From assembly GCA_052389435.1 (NCBI GenBank), contig JBQTIB010000097.1:1-15396 (forward strand): a stretch of 15,396 bases of DNA, read 5' to 3'. Position 1 is the stretch's first letter; the number at the start of each line of letters is the position of its first letter. The notes beneath the pieces are model-generated. The model worked only from the letters and a program-made list of their open reading frames with translations. It had not been told where the DNA came from and searched no databases. Shown here piece by piece: positions 1-7,657 of this stretch. This stretch comes from JBQTKD01 sp052389435 (lineage in GTDB: Bacteria > Actinomycetota > Actinomycetes > Sporichthyales > Sporichthyaceae). A program made the position numbers and the translations under genes.

Positions 1-17
1 GGGCCTTCCTTCCCAGA

Positions 18-584
18 CTAGGCCGGGTCAGAGGCGGAGTCCGGGATATCCACTGGATCTCCGTCTGCGTCAGTTCGCAGCGGAAGCCGTGCGCCCATCA
101 GAGCGAACGGCTGGGCGGTGAGACCGAACCGGAAGTCTCGGACCAGATCGACGAAACCGCACCGCCGGTACAGCGTCCGGGCGGGGGTGGGCACGTCGTA
201 GGTGGACAGCAGGGCGATCGGCAGGTCGGTGCCGGCCAGCAGCCGGCTCAGCAGGCCGAAGCCGAGGCCCCGCCCCTGATGGCTCGGCAGAACGTGCAGC
301 TCGGTGACGGCGTGCGCGTCGAGCGTCCACGCCTCGTGCCCGGTACTGCGCAGCCCGGCTCTGATCTGGTCGAACCACCACTGCCCGGGGACGCAGTCGG
401 TGCCGTAGCAGTACCCGACGAGCCGGGCACCCTCGTACGCCCCCCAGGCGGTGAAGCCCGGATAGCTCGCGTGCCGGGCGAGCACCGCGAAGCGATCGCG
501 CGGCAGCGGACCGAGCGCAGCCGCCTGGACGGCCCCGCTCTCGGCGGCGGTCGCCAGCAGATCCAGCGGCTCGATGGTCGGCAC
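18..584 (-). CDS. GNAT family N-acetyltransferase
   Basis: Predicted 188-residue acetyl-CoA-dependent N-acetyltransferase of the GNAT fold; the acceptor substrate cannot be told from sequence. The acetyl-CoA pyrophosphate-binding motif A lies at about residues 95-115: a beta strand (ELHVLP) followed by the loop QGRGLG and a helix. A C-terminal segment with LYRRCGF (about 138-144) is the usual motif B region. I chose the GTG at 584 because GGAG sits 5 bases upstream and the recognisable protein begins there; the frame stays open far upstream but reads as low-complexity Arg-rich sequence. It starts 11 bases after the preceding GNAT gene and is probably the last gene of the dxr-ispG operon. The two neighbouring GNATs share little outside the fold, so they are not a recent duplication. 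Confidence 0.85.
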   Translation of the reverse strand: MPTIEPLDLLATAAESGAVQAAALGPLPRDRFAVLARHASYPGFTAWGAYEGARLVGYCYGTDCVPGQWWFDQIRAGLRSTGHEAWTLDAHAVTELHVLPSHQGRGLGFGLLSRLLAGTDLPIALLSTYDVPTPARTLYRRCGFVDLVRDFRFGLTAQPFALMGARLPLRTDADGDPVDIPDSASDPA

Positions 585-595
585 GTGCGCTCCGC

Positions 596-1432
596 TCAGA
601 ACAGAACGGAACTGAACGTGTCGAGGACGCGAAACCCGACCCGACGATAGGTGGCCAGAGCGGGCAGGTTGTAGTCGTTGACGTAGAGGCTGACGGTGGG
701 AGCGACTTCGCGGCGAGCGAGTTCGACCACCGCAGCCATGCCCGCCACGGCGAGTCCGCGCCCACGATGGGCCGGGTTCACCCACACGCCCTGGATCTGG
801 CAGACGCCCGCCGTCGCGGCACCGATCTCCGCTTTGAACACGACCTGGCCGTCCTCGATGCGGGCGTAGGCACGGCGGGTCTCCACGAGTTCGCGGATAC
901 GGGACCGGTACAGCGCACCGCCGTCGCCCGCGAGCGGGCTCACGCCGACCTCTTCGGTGAACATCGCGACGCAGGCGGGCACCAGCAGGTCGAGTTCCTC
1001 GGGGCGAACGACCCGTACCGCGGGGTCTGCTTCGGGCAGCGGGGTAGCTCGGTCGACGACCAGCATCGGCTGGCGCGCCCGCACGTCGCGCGCCGGACCC
1101 CACACCGGGGACAGCGCGTGCCACAGGGGCAGCACGTGCTCGGCGCGTCCGACGATCGAGGAGCAGCGGCGCGGGAGGCGTTTGGCGCGCAGCGCGAACT
1201 CCGCGATCGCCTCGGCGTCGGCCTGGACCGGAACGACGTTGGCGCCGAGCCAGCACAGCGCGCGCAGTCGCCCGTCGCGCTGGTAGCCCCACAGTTCCCC
1301 GCCGACCCGTCCGTGCCCGGCCTGCAGCCGGGAGAGCACGAAAACGTTGACCACCGGGTCCTGGGCGGCAATTGCGGTGGCCGCGGCCATGTCGGCGGCG
1401 CCGAGCACACGCACCGGAAGGGTGTCGAGCAC
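596..1432 (-). CDS. DUF4081-type GNAT N-acetyltransferase next to ispG
   Basis: Predicted 278-residue two-part protein. The N-terminal half (about 1-130) resembles the DUF4081 region found before GNAT domains in actinobacteria, with segments such as NVFVLSRL and GELWGY. The C-terminal half is a GNAT domain, with the acetyl-CoA loop in VNPAHRGRGLA (about 218-228) and a late YRRVGF segment (262-267). The substrate is unknown. GTG at 1432 is preceded by AAGGGAG with a 6-base spacer; the open frame continues to 1489, but that would overlap the end of ispG and has no better ribosome site. The gene starts 31 bases downstream of ispG. From memory this matches the mycobacterial order in which Rv2867c follows gcpE, so the linkage is probably conserved across actinobacteria. 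Confidence 0.87.
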   Translation of the reverse strand: MLDTLPVRVLGAADMAAATAIAAQDPVVNVFVLSRLQAGHGRVGGELWGYQRDGRLRALCWLGANVVPVQADAEAIAEFALRAKRLPRRCSSIVGRAEHVLPLWHALSPVWGPARDVRARQPMLVVDRATPLPEADPAVRVVRPEELDLLVPACVAMFTEEVGVSPLAGDGGALYRSRIRELVETRRAYARIEDGQVVFKAEIGAATAGVCQIQGVWVNPAHRGRGLAVAGMAAVVELARREVAPTVSLYVNDYNLPALATYRRVGFRVLDTFSSVLF

Positions 1433-1438
1433 TTCCGA

Positions 1439-1445
1439 CTCCCTT
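1439..1445 (-). promoter_or_regulatory. Ribosome binding site of the DUF4081-GNAT gene
   Basis: Minus-strand AAGGGAG six bases before the GTG at 1432. It decides the start in favour of 1432 over the more upstream in-frame codons. Confidence 0.7.
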
Positions 1446-1463
1446 CCGCGACTCGCGTCCGGT

Positions 1464-2618
1464 CTAGCCCACGTCGACGGTGGGCGCACCCGAGGCTACG
1501 CCGGCGGCGCTCATCTCCTCCGCGAGGCGCATCGCCTCTTCGATGAGCGTCTCGACGATCTTCGACTCCGGGACGGTCTTGACGACCTCGCCCTTCACGA
1601 AGATCTGGCCCTTGCCGTTGCCGGACGCAACCCCGAGATCGGCCTCCCGGGCCTCCCCCGGACCGTTCACGACGCAGCCCATGACCGCGACCCGCAACGG
1701 AACGTCGAGGCCCTCGAGCCCGGCGGTGACCTGCTCGGCGAGGGTGTAGACGTCCACCTGGGCGCGGCCGCAGGACGGGCAGGACACGATCTCGAGGCCG
1801 CGCTGCTTCAGGTTCAGCGACTCCAGGATCTGGTTGCCGACCTTGACCTCTTCCACGGGCGGCGCGGAGAGCGAGACGCGGATGGTGTCCCCGATGCCCT
1901 CTGCGAGCAGGGCTCCGAAAGCGACGGCGGACTTGATCGTGCCCTGGAAGGCGGGTCCGGCCTCGGTGACGCCGAGGTGCAGCGGGTGGTCGCAGGCGGC
2001 GGCGAGCTTGCGGTAGGCGTCGATCATGACGACGGGGTCGTTGTGCTTCACCGAAATCTTGAAGTCGTGGAAGTCGTGTTCGGTGAACAGCGAGGCCTCC
2101 CACAGCGCGGATTCCACGAGCGCGTCGGAGGTGGCCTTGCCGTACTTGGCCATCAGCCGCGGGTCGAGCGACCCGGCGTTGACGCCGATGCGAATGGAGA
2201 CCCCGGCGGCCTTGGCGGCGCGGGCGATCTCCCCGACCTTGTCGTCGAACTTCTTGATGTTGCCCGGGTTCACGCGGACCGCGGCGCAGCCGGCGTCGAT
2301 GGCGGCGAAGACGTACTTCGGCTGAAAGTGGATGTCCGCGATGACCGGGATCGGCGACTTGCGCGCGATCTGCGGAAGGGCGTCGCAGTCGTCCTGACTC
2401 GGTACGGCCACGCGCACGATCTGACAGCCCGCCGCGGTGAGTTCGGCGATCTGCTGCAGCGTCTTGTTGACGTCGGTCGTCGGGGTCGTGCACATCGACT
2501 GCACGGACACCGGGGCGTCGCCGCCGACGAGCACCGACCCCACCCGGATCTGCCGCGACTTGCGTCGGGGCGAAACGACGGGCGGGGGCAGCGCGGGCAT
2601 GCCGAGGGCGACGGTCAT
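1464..2618 (-). CDS. ispG: 4-hydroxy-3-methylbut-2-enyl diphosphate synthase (IspG/GcpE)
   Basis: Cytosolic iron-sulfur enzyme of the MEP isoprenoid pathway. It reductively opens 2-C-methyl-D-erythritol 2,4-cyclodiphosphate to HMBPP, the penultimate step to IPP and DMAPP. The 384-residue length fits the bacterial two-domain form: a TIM barrel (about 20-270), with family segments such as QSMCTTPT, ADIHF and VRVNPGN, then the cluster domain. The expected 4Fe-4S ligands are all present: Cys280 and Cys283 in CPSCGR, Cys315 in MGCVVNGPGE, and Glu322. The ATG at 2618 has only a weak ribosome site; an in-frame ATG six codons later has none better. The gene begins 34 bases after the site-2 protease gene and shares an operon with dxr, so two MEP-pathway enzymes are co-expressed here. 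Confidence 0.98.
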   Translation of the reverse strand: MTVALGMPALPPPVVSPRRKSRQIRVGSVLVGGDAPVSVQSMCTTPTTDVNKTLQQIAELTAAGCQIVRVAVPSQDDCDALPQIARKSPIPVIADIHFQPKYVFAAIDAGCAAVRVNPGNIKKFDDKVGEIARAAKAAGVSIRIGVNAGSLDPRLMAKYGKATSDALVESALWEASLFTEHDFHDFKISVKHNDPVVMIDAYRKLAAACDHPLHLGVTEAGPAFQGTIKSAVAFGALLAEGIGDTIRVSLSAPPVEEVKVGNQILESLNLKQRGLEIVSCPSCGRAQVDVYTLAEQVTAGLEGLDVPLRVAVMGCVVNGPGEAREADLGVASGNGKGQIFVKGEVVKTVPESKIVETLIEEAMRLAEEMSAAGVASGAPTVDVG

Positions 2619-2652
2619 GGACGAAGTCTCGCAGTTCCCAGCGGGCCGGGGC

Positions 2653-3864
2653 TCAGCTGATGGTGATGGGGTTGACCACGTCGGCGACGACGAGCAACAC
2701 CGTGAGGCCGACGATCAGCAGGAGGAAGCCGTAGGCCAGCGGCAGCAGCTTGTTCATGTCGACCCGGCCGGGATCGGCCTTGCCGAGCTTCTTGAACAGC
2801 CGTCGGCGGCCGGTTTCGTAGCTGACCACCGCCATGTGACCGCCGTCGAGGGGCAGCAGGGGAAGGGCGTTGAACAGGCCGATGAACACGTTGAGCGCCG
2901 CGACGTTCAGCAGGACCATCGCGACACGGTCCTTGAGGGTCTCCTCTTCCAGCGACAGCAACTCGCCGGACACCCGGGCGGCGCCGACGACGCCGACGAG
3001 GCCTTCCCTGTCGCGCTCGGCGCCGCCGATGGACTCGACGAGATTCGGGATCTTGTCCGGGATGTTGACCATCGCCTCGACGCTGGCCTTGACGACCGTG
3101 CCGATCAACTCGACGGAGTCCCGGGTGCCGGCGATCGGGTCGGCGCGGTCGGTCTCGTAGGCGGGCTCCACCCCGATGACGCCGACCTGAACCTTCTTCG
3201 TCGGGTCGTCGAGGTCGGCGCGCTCGCGGGTGACCAGGTTCGCCGTGAGGGCGAGCTGCTGCCCGTCGCGCTCGACGAGAATCTCGGTCGGAGCGGCGCC
3301 GCGGGCGCGGATGGCCCGCGTCGCGTCCTCCCACTTGTCGATCGGGGTGCCGGCGACGGCGAGGACCCGGTCTCCCTTCTGGAGGCCGGCCGCCTTCGCG
3401 GGCGAGGCCGGATCGTTCGGGCCGCACGGGGCGGTCGCGCCCGGCGCGGGGATGCACTCGGAAACGTTGCCGACGGAGGTGCTCGCCACCGATCTGCCGA
3501 ACCCGACGAGGACGACGAAGAACAGCAGAACTGCGATGAGCATGTGCGAGATCGACCCGGCCGAGAGCACCACGAGGCGCTTGGGGCAGGAGAACTTGTA
3601 GAAGGCGCGCGGCTTGTCGGCCTCGTCGACCTTCTCCAGGTCGGTCATTCCGACGATCTTGACGTAGCCGCCGGCCGGAATCGCCTTGAAGCCGTACTCG
3701 GTCTCGCCGCGGCGGAACGACCAGAGCTTGGGGCCGAACCCGATGAAGTACTCGGTGGCCTTCATGCCGAACGCCTTGGCGGTCAGCAGGTGCCCGAACT
3801 CGTGGATCGCGATCGACAACATCAGCAGGAAGACGAAGAGCAGGATCCCGATCAGGGTCAGCAC
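2653..3864 (-). CDS. rip1: Site-2 intramembrane metalloprotease (Rip1/RseP family)
   Basis: Membrane-embedded zinc protease of the M50 family, which cleaves transmembrane substrates such as anti-sigma factors after a first cut outside the membrane. The 403-residue length is close to mycobacterial Rip1. The first membrane helix carries the zinc motif HEFGH (21-25); a second hydrophobic segment spans about 97-122; a PDZ-like domain lies at about 150-210 (AAGLQKGDRVLAV); the third zinc ligand is in LPLDGGH (337-343); a last hydrophobic helix spans about 373-395. GTG at 3864 is preceded by AAGAAGG with a 7-base spacer. One oddity: the segment after the second cytoplasmic loop reads SAGSISHM, where relatives usually have AGP..N. 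It sits between dxr and ispG, as in mycobacteria. Its substrate here is unknown. Confidence 0.95.
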   Translation of the reverse strand: MLTLIGILLFVFLLMLSIAIHEFGHLLTAKAFGMKATEYFIGFGPKLWSFRRGETEYGFKAIPAGGYVKIVGMTDLEKVDEADKPRAFYKFSCPKRLVVLSAGSISHMLIAVLLFFVVLVGFGRSVASTSVGNVSECIPAPGATAPCGPNDPASPAKAAGLQKGDRVLAVAGTPIDKWEDATRAIRARGAAPTEILVERDGQQLALTANLVTRERADLDDPTKKVQVGVIGVEPAYETDRADPIAGTRDSVELIGTVVKASVEAMVNIPDKIPNLVESIGGAERDREGLVGVVGAARVSGELLSLEEETLKDRVAMVLLNVAALNVFIGLFNALPLLPLDGGHMAVVSYETGRRRLFKKLGKADPGRVDMNKLLPLAYGFLLLIVGLTVLLVVADVVNPITIS

Positions 3865-3910
3865 GACGCCACCTTCTTGCCTGCCCGCATCGGGCTCCCC
3901 CCAGCCAGCC

Positions 3911-5104
3911 TCATTGAGTCGTCACCCTACGTCGCGCCTGCTCGCGTGCCCAGGATTCGGCCGCTAGCACATCGTCAAGGGTCGGTGACGGACAGTTCTC
4001 ATGGTGCCCGACGATCTCCGCCACCGTGTCCACGATGGCGAGGAAATCCAGGGTTCCGGCGAGAAATCCCGCCACACACTCCTCGTTCGCGGCGTTGAAC
4101 ACCGCCGGCTTGGTCCCGCCGGCCCGTCCGCACTCTCGGGCGAGTTCGACCGCGGGGAAGGTGGCGTTGTCCAGTGGCTCGAACGTCCAGGCCGTGGCCT
4201 GGGAGAAGTCGCACCCGGGTGCCGCCCCGGGCACCCGATCCGGCCAGGCGAGCGCGTGGGCGATGGGCAGACGCATGTCCGGCGGGCTGGCCTGGGCGAT
4301 CGTGGAGCCGTCGACGAAGGCGACCATGGAATGGATCACCGACTGTGGATGGACGACGACGTCGATCCGATCGAGGTCGACGTCGAAGAGCAGATGGGCC
4401 TCGATGAGCTCGAGGCCCTTGTTCATCAAGGTCGCGGAGTTGATCGTGACGACGGGTCCCATGGCCCAGGTGGGGTGCGCGAGGGCCTGCTGCGGCTTCA
4501 CCCCCGCGAGGTCGGCGCGGGTCTTCCCCCGGAACGGACCTCCGCTCGCGGTCAGCACGAGCCGGGCCACCTCCTCGGCGCGGCCGGAGCGTAGGCACTG
4601 GGCCAGCGCGGAGTGCTCGGAGTCCACGGCCACGATCTGTCCCGGCGCGGCGAGCGCGGTGACCAGCGGTCCGCCGACGATCAGCGACTCCTTGTTGGCC
4701 AGAGCGAGGACGCTGCCCGCCCGCAGTGCCGCCAGCGTGGGTCGCAGGCCGACCGACCCGGTGATGCCGTTGAGCACCACGTCGCACGGCGTGCCGGCGA
4801 GCTCGGTCAGGGCGTCGGGACCGGCGAGGAGCGTGGGCAGCGACATCCGGCCCACGCTGAACGCAAGCCGCTGCGAGGCGGTGAACAGTTCCCTGCGCAG
4901 GTCGTCGGCGACGCCGGCGTCCGCGACGGCGATGTTCTGCACCCCGAACTCGACGGCCTGGGCTGCAAGCAGCGCGATGTTCCCGCCGCCCGCGCCGAGC
5001 CCCACCACGTTGAACTGCTTGGGATTGCGCCGGACCACGTCCAGCGCCTGGGTGCCGATCGATCCGGTGGAACCGAGGATCACGACGTCGCGGGCGGCAC
5101 TCAC
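3911..5104 (-). CDS. dxr: 1-deoxy-D-xylulose 5-phosphate reductoisomerase (Dxr)
   Basis: Cytosolic NADPH-dependent enzyme converting 1-deoxy-D-xylulose 5-phosphate to 2-C-methyl-D-erythritol 4-phosphate, the committed MEP step and the target of fosmidomycin. The 397-residue length is normal. The N-terminal nucleotide-binding loop is GSTGSIG (11-17); NKES (137-140) and DSEH (161-164) follow. The metal ligands are visible as Asp161, Glu163 and Glu232 (MNKGLE, 227-232); SGGPF (187-191) and HPTWAMG (210-216) form the substrate pocket and flexible loop. The GTG start at 5104 overlaps the TGA of the upstream META lipoprotein gene in a GTGA arrangement, with GGAG 11 bases upstream, which suggests translational coupling. 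The site-2 protease gene follows after 46 bases. Confidence 0.98.
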   Translation of the reverse strand: MSAARDVVILGSTGSIGTQALDVVRRNPKQFNVVGLGAGGGNIALLAAQAVEFGVQNIAVADAGVADDLRRELFTASQRLAFSVGRMSLPTLLAGPDALTELAGTPCDVVLNGITGSVGLRPTLAALRAGSVLALANKESLIVGGPLVTALAAPGQIVAVDSEHSALAQCLRSGRAEEVARLVLTASGGPFRGKTRADLAGVKPQQALAHPTWAMGPVVTINSATLMNKGLELIEAHLLFDVDLDRIDVVVHPQSVIHSMVAFVDGSTIAQASPPDMRLPIAHALAWPDRVPGAAPGCDFSQATAWTFEPLDNATFPAVELARECGRAGGTKPAVFNAANEECVAGFLAGTLDFLAIVDTVAEIVGHHENCPSPTLDDVLAAESWAREQARRRVTTQ

Positions 5105-5958
5105 CCGGCCATTGTCTCCGAGGGCGTCGGCGACGCCGTCGTCGCCGGACCCGCCTCGAAGGTCAGGCCGTGCCGGGAGGGACCGATCAGCGTCAGCGAG
5201 CCTTCGACGACCCGGGCGGACACCGTCCCGTTGAGCACGACCGCCACCGCCTCGAGGTCGTCCTCCACTCCCTCCGTGCAGTTCGAGCGCGTTACGGCGA
5301 GCTCGCCGACGACGACCCGTCCGCCGTCGATCCGGGCCGGCGCGGAGAATCGGGCGCAGCCGGCCGTGCCGTTCACCCTGCCGTCGGAGAACGTCAGTTC
5401 GGTCGCGCTCAGCGGCGGCGCCGACCCGACCGCGGTGTCGGGCGCCGCGGTCGGCGGGCTGGGGAAGGTGACGCTGGTCAGCTTCCAGCGCGTGTCCTCC
5501 AGCGGCCGGTCCGGGGCGACGAGCTCGCGCGGGGCGAGCACGATCGTGGTGGCCTCGGTGCGCAGCTCCAGCCGATCGGCGGTGGCCTCCAGGGTCGGGC
5601 GCTGCGCCAGGAAGGCCGTGAGCCAGACGTCTTCGTTGTGCCGCATCGGGTCCGCGCAGCCGAGCTCGGTGGTCGCCGCCTCGCTCACGACCAGCCGCCC
5701 GCCGTCGATCGCGAACGCCCCGCTGAGCGCGTTGCAGCGCGCCGAGGCGAGAAGCCGCCCACTGGACAGGAACAGCAACTTCACCGCCTGCGCGGCGACC
5801 TGCGGCGCAGGCGGAGGCGAGCTCTGCTCGATCGACGTCGACCGCCAGTCCCCCGACAGCTCGGTCTGGGCCGCGGCGACGTCGCCGCTCCCGCCGCATC
5901 CGGTGGCCGTGAACAGAACGAGGGCGGCCAGAACCGCGGCGCTGCGGGGTGAAGTCAC
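5101..5958 (-). CDS. Two-domain META/HslJ-like lipoprotein
   Basis: Predicted 285-residue exported lipoprotein. Residues 1-20 form a signal peptide ending in ATG-Cys21, a slightly atypical lipobox (Ala at -3). Two META/HslJ-like domains follow. Domain 1 (about 36-145) has GDWRSTSIE, SARCNALSG, TTELGC at 96-101, and a following acidic segment. Domain 2 (about 154-268) has DTRWKL and GTAGCARFS, and a later Cys at 227. Cys75/Cys101 and Cys201/Cys227 could form disulfides outside the cell. META domains occur in stress-related envelope proteins such as E. coli HslJ; the molecular role is unknown. GTG at 5958 has GGAAAG 9 bases upstream. It overlaps the stop of a regulator-like remnant on one side and the dxr start on the other. 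It is a paralogue of the protein at 6136-7407. Confidence 0.85.
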   Translation of the reverse strand: MTSPRSAAVLAALVLFTATGCGGSGDVAAAQTELSGDWRSTSIEQSSPPPAPQVAAQAVKLLFLSSGRLLASARCNALSGAFAIDGGRLVVSEAATTELGCADPMRHNEDVWLTAFLAQRPTLEATADRLELRTEATTIVLAPRELVAPDRPLEDTRWKLTSVTFPSPPTAAPDTAVGSAPPLSATELTFSDGRVNGTAGCARFSAPARIDGGRVVVGELAVTRSNCTEGVEDDLEAVAVVLNGTVSARVVEGSLTLIGPSRHGLTFEAGPATTASPTPSETMAG

Positions 5959-6113
5959 GTGGTCATTCTTTCCACGCGGTCCAGAAGCTCGACGGCGTGC
6001 ATGGCGTAGGGGCCGATCCAGCGGTCCTGGATGCGTTTGATCGGCAACGCGTTGAGGTGGTTCCAGCGTTCCCGGCCCTCGCCGGCGCGCGAGGCCTGGG
6101 CCGAGCACGGCAT
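5955..6113 (-). pseudogene. Remnant resembling the C-terminus of an ArsR-type regulator
   Basis: A short frame between the two META lipoprotein genes reads as 52 residues from an ATG at 6113, with no ribosome site. Its second half, RERWNHLNALPIKRIQDRW followed by IGPYAMHAVELLDRVE, resembles from memory the last helix of ArsR-family winged-helix regulators of the type often paired with SRPBCC proteins (pattern LNxxPIxxIxxRW). No DNA-binding helix-turn-helix precedes it; upstream the sequence runs straight into the end of the three-domain META gene. Its TGA overlaps the GTG start of the next lipoprotein gene (GTGA), as expected of a former operon member. I infer a gene truncated at its 5' end. 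It could instead be a small expressed peptide or a chance frame. Confidence 0.45.
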
Positions 6114-6135
6114 CGCCGGTGCGAGCGGAAAAGGC

Positions 6136-7407
6136 CTAGCTCGCGGGTTCGAGCACGACGGAACTCATAGCGGTCGTCATCGCAATGCGCTTGCCGTCGT
6201 AGGCGAACGAGGGCTTGGCGGTGAGGAAGGAGACCAGCCACTGGTCTTCGGCCTGACGGTCGCCGGGGCAGCCTTTCTTCGTCTGCGCCGCCTCGTCCAT
6301 GACGAAGCGTCCGTCGACGACGTCGTAGGAGCCGCCCACCGAGTTGCACCGAGCGTTCGCGCTCACCCGGTCCCCGTCGAAGAAGCTGAGGGTGAATTCG
6401 CTGGGCGCGATCCCGGAACCGGTACGCGGGGCGGTGTTCTCCTCGACCGTCGTCGTGCGCCACTCGCCCACCGGGCGCTGGGCTACGGGCTCGGAGTCGC
6501 TCGCGGCGCCGTCGTCGACCCGCATCGGCGGTTCGACGGTCGCGGGGCCGGGGCCGGCGGCGGGAGCGTCCTGGGCCGCACTCAGTTGCATGCCCTTGCC
6601 CGAGGAGTGGGTGAGCGTGAGCGTTCGCAGGTGCACCTTCGCGGCAAGGACTCCCTCGCGCATCAGTGCCGGAAGCTGGGCCAAAGCGTCCGGTCCGCAC
6701 GCGGACGTGTCCACGTCGATCCTGCCGAAGCGGACGTTCTCTCCGGTCACCTCTGCAGGACCGCTGAACCGCGCACAGCCCGAGGTCCCGCTCACCTTCA
6801 ACGTCGTGAGCGTGAACTCCATGGGTACCGGCGGCATGGAGGCACTGGCCGTGGAATTCGGATCGGCCGGAGCTCCGGGCGCGGGGCCGTCGGTGAGATG
6901 TGTGAGCTCCCACCGCGTACCGATCAGCGTCGCGTTCGGCTGGACTTCCTCACGCGGCTTGAGGACGACGTCGATCGCGTCCGACGTCAAGCCGAGGGTC
7001 GTGCCGTCGAAGACGTAGGTCGGGCTCGCCGTCAGGAAGGCGCCGAGCCACTGGTCCTCCTCCTGGCGGTTGTCGCCGGGACAGCCCATCTCGGTCTGCG
7101 CCAGGTCCTGCACGACGAAGCGGCCGCCTTCGATCCGGTACTGGCCCTGGAGGGAGTTGCACCGCGCCTGGGCGAGCACGCGGCCGTCGTCGAAGAAGCG
7201 CAGCGTGAACGCATCGGGTTTGGCGCCCGGAACCGTGGTGGACGGCGCCTGCTCGATCGAGGAGGTGCGCCACTCCCCGGACGGGCGCCCCTCGCCGATG
7301 GCGGGCGTGCCCCCGGCCGCGTCGCCGTCGCCCGCGGCCACCACCGTCGTCGACCCACCGCAGCCCGCGAGCAGAAGTGTCAGCGCGAGCGCTCCGATCG
7401 GCTTCAT
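6136..7407 (-). CDS. Three-domain META/HslJ-like lipoprotein
   Basis: Predicted 423-residue exported lipoprotein with a clear signal peptide and lipobox LLAGC (Cys16). Three META-like domains follow. Domain 1 (about 43-152) and domain 3 (about 313-423) are plainly duplicates: both have GEWRT, ARCNS, GRFV, an xxGCPGD motif, EDQWL and a closing VVL segment. Domain 2 (about 162-276) is divergent, with GTRWELT and SGTSGCARFSG, and resembles domain 2 of the lipoprotein at 5101-5958. Paired cysteines within each domain (83/109, 211/237, 353/380) suggest disulfides and an extracytoplasmic location. Pro/Ala/Ser-rich linkers separate the domains. I chose ATG 7407 because GGGGGA lies 10 bases upstream; GTG 7413 would leave only 4. 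It is the first gene of the dxr block, so its promoter should lie in 7408-7661. Function unknown. Confidence 0.87.
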   Translation of the reverse strand: MKPIGALALTLLLAGCGGSTTVVAAGDGDAAGGTPAIGEGRPSGEWRTSSIEQAPSTTVPGAKPDAFTLRFFDDGRVLAQARCNSLQGQYRIEGGRFVVQDLAQTEMGCPGDNRQEEDQWLGAFLTASPTYVFDGTTLGLTSDAIDVVLKPREEVQPNATLIGTRWELTHLTDGPAPGAPADPNSTASASMPPVPMEFTLTTLKVSGTSGCARFSGPAEVTGENVRFGRIDVDTSACGPDALAQLPALMREGVLAAKVHLRTLTLTHSSGKGMQLSAAQDAPAAGPGPATVEPPMRVDDGAASDSEPVAQRPVGEWRTTTVEENTAPRTGSGIAPSEFTLSFFDGDRVSANARCNSVGGSYDVVDGRFVMDEAAQTKKGCPGDRQAEDQWLVSFLTAKPSFAYDGKRIAMTTAMSSVVLEPAS

Positions 7408-7462
7408 CCGCACAGCATCCCCCGTGTCCTCGAACCCCTACGCCTAAAGACGCCGGAGGGGA

Positions 7463-7475
7463 GCGAAACGTTCGC
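7463..7475. repeat. Short inverted repeat, possible operator
   Basis: GCGAA-ACG-TTCGC, a 5-bp dyad with a 3-base centre, 56 bases upstream of the META lipoprotein ATG. The position suits an operator, but the repeat is short enough to be chance in GC-rich DNA. Confidence 0.3.
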
Positions 7476-7478
7476 ACC

Positions 7479-7498
7479 CTCGGGGCTCCGCCCCCGAG
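7479..7498. repeat. GC-rich hairpin in the divergent region
   Basis: CTCGGGG-CTCCGC-CCCCGAG, a perfect 7-bp stem with a 6-base loop, 3 bases from the previous dyad. No T-run follows on either strand, so a leader-RNA hairpin or regulatory element is more likely than an intrinsic terminator. Confidence 0.4.
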
Positions 7499-7649
7499 CA
7501 CCCCCGAATAGCCGGTCTTTCTCGAACGTGAACGCCGCGCGACATGCCGATTTCGTGGCGCACACGGCAGGTCACGGCTTGGCCGCGACGCGCCTCGCCT
7601 ACCCGGGAGACACCCATCTGGGGGTAAGGGTGGGCAGAACTGGACAAGT

Positions 7650-7657
7650 GGAAGGGA
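7650..7657 (+). promoter_or_regulatory. Ribosome binding site of the SOD-like lipoprotein gene
   Basis: GGAAGGGA four bases before the ATG at 7662. It supports both the start codon and the reality of this lone plus-strand gene. Confidence 0.75.

Noticed and set aside
940..2493. Long minus-strand frame of 517 codons overlapping ispG and the GNAT gene
   Set aside because: It is an Arg/Gly/Pro-rich off-frame reading of ispG and the DUF4081-GNAT gene, both of which show full family motifs in their own frames.
2437..4098. Plus-strand frame of 553 codons opposite the protease gene
   Set aside because: Antisense frame caused by high GC at third positions; it shows no family motif and overlaps three well-supported genes.
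7579..7605. TTGGCC with TACCCG as a promoter for the SOD-like gene
   Set aside because: The spacer is only 15 bases and the -10 match is poor.
7444..7647. Minus-strand frame of 67 codons in the divergent region
   Set aside because: No ribosome site or recognisable motif, and an Arg-rich composition typical of chance frames. I also checked it as a possible missing helix-turn-helix half of the regulator remnant and saw no resemblance.
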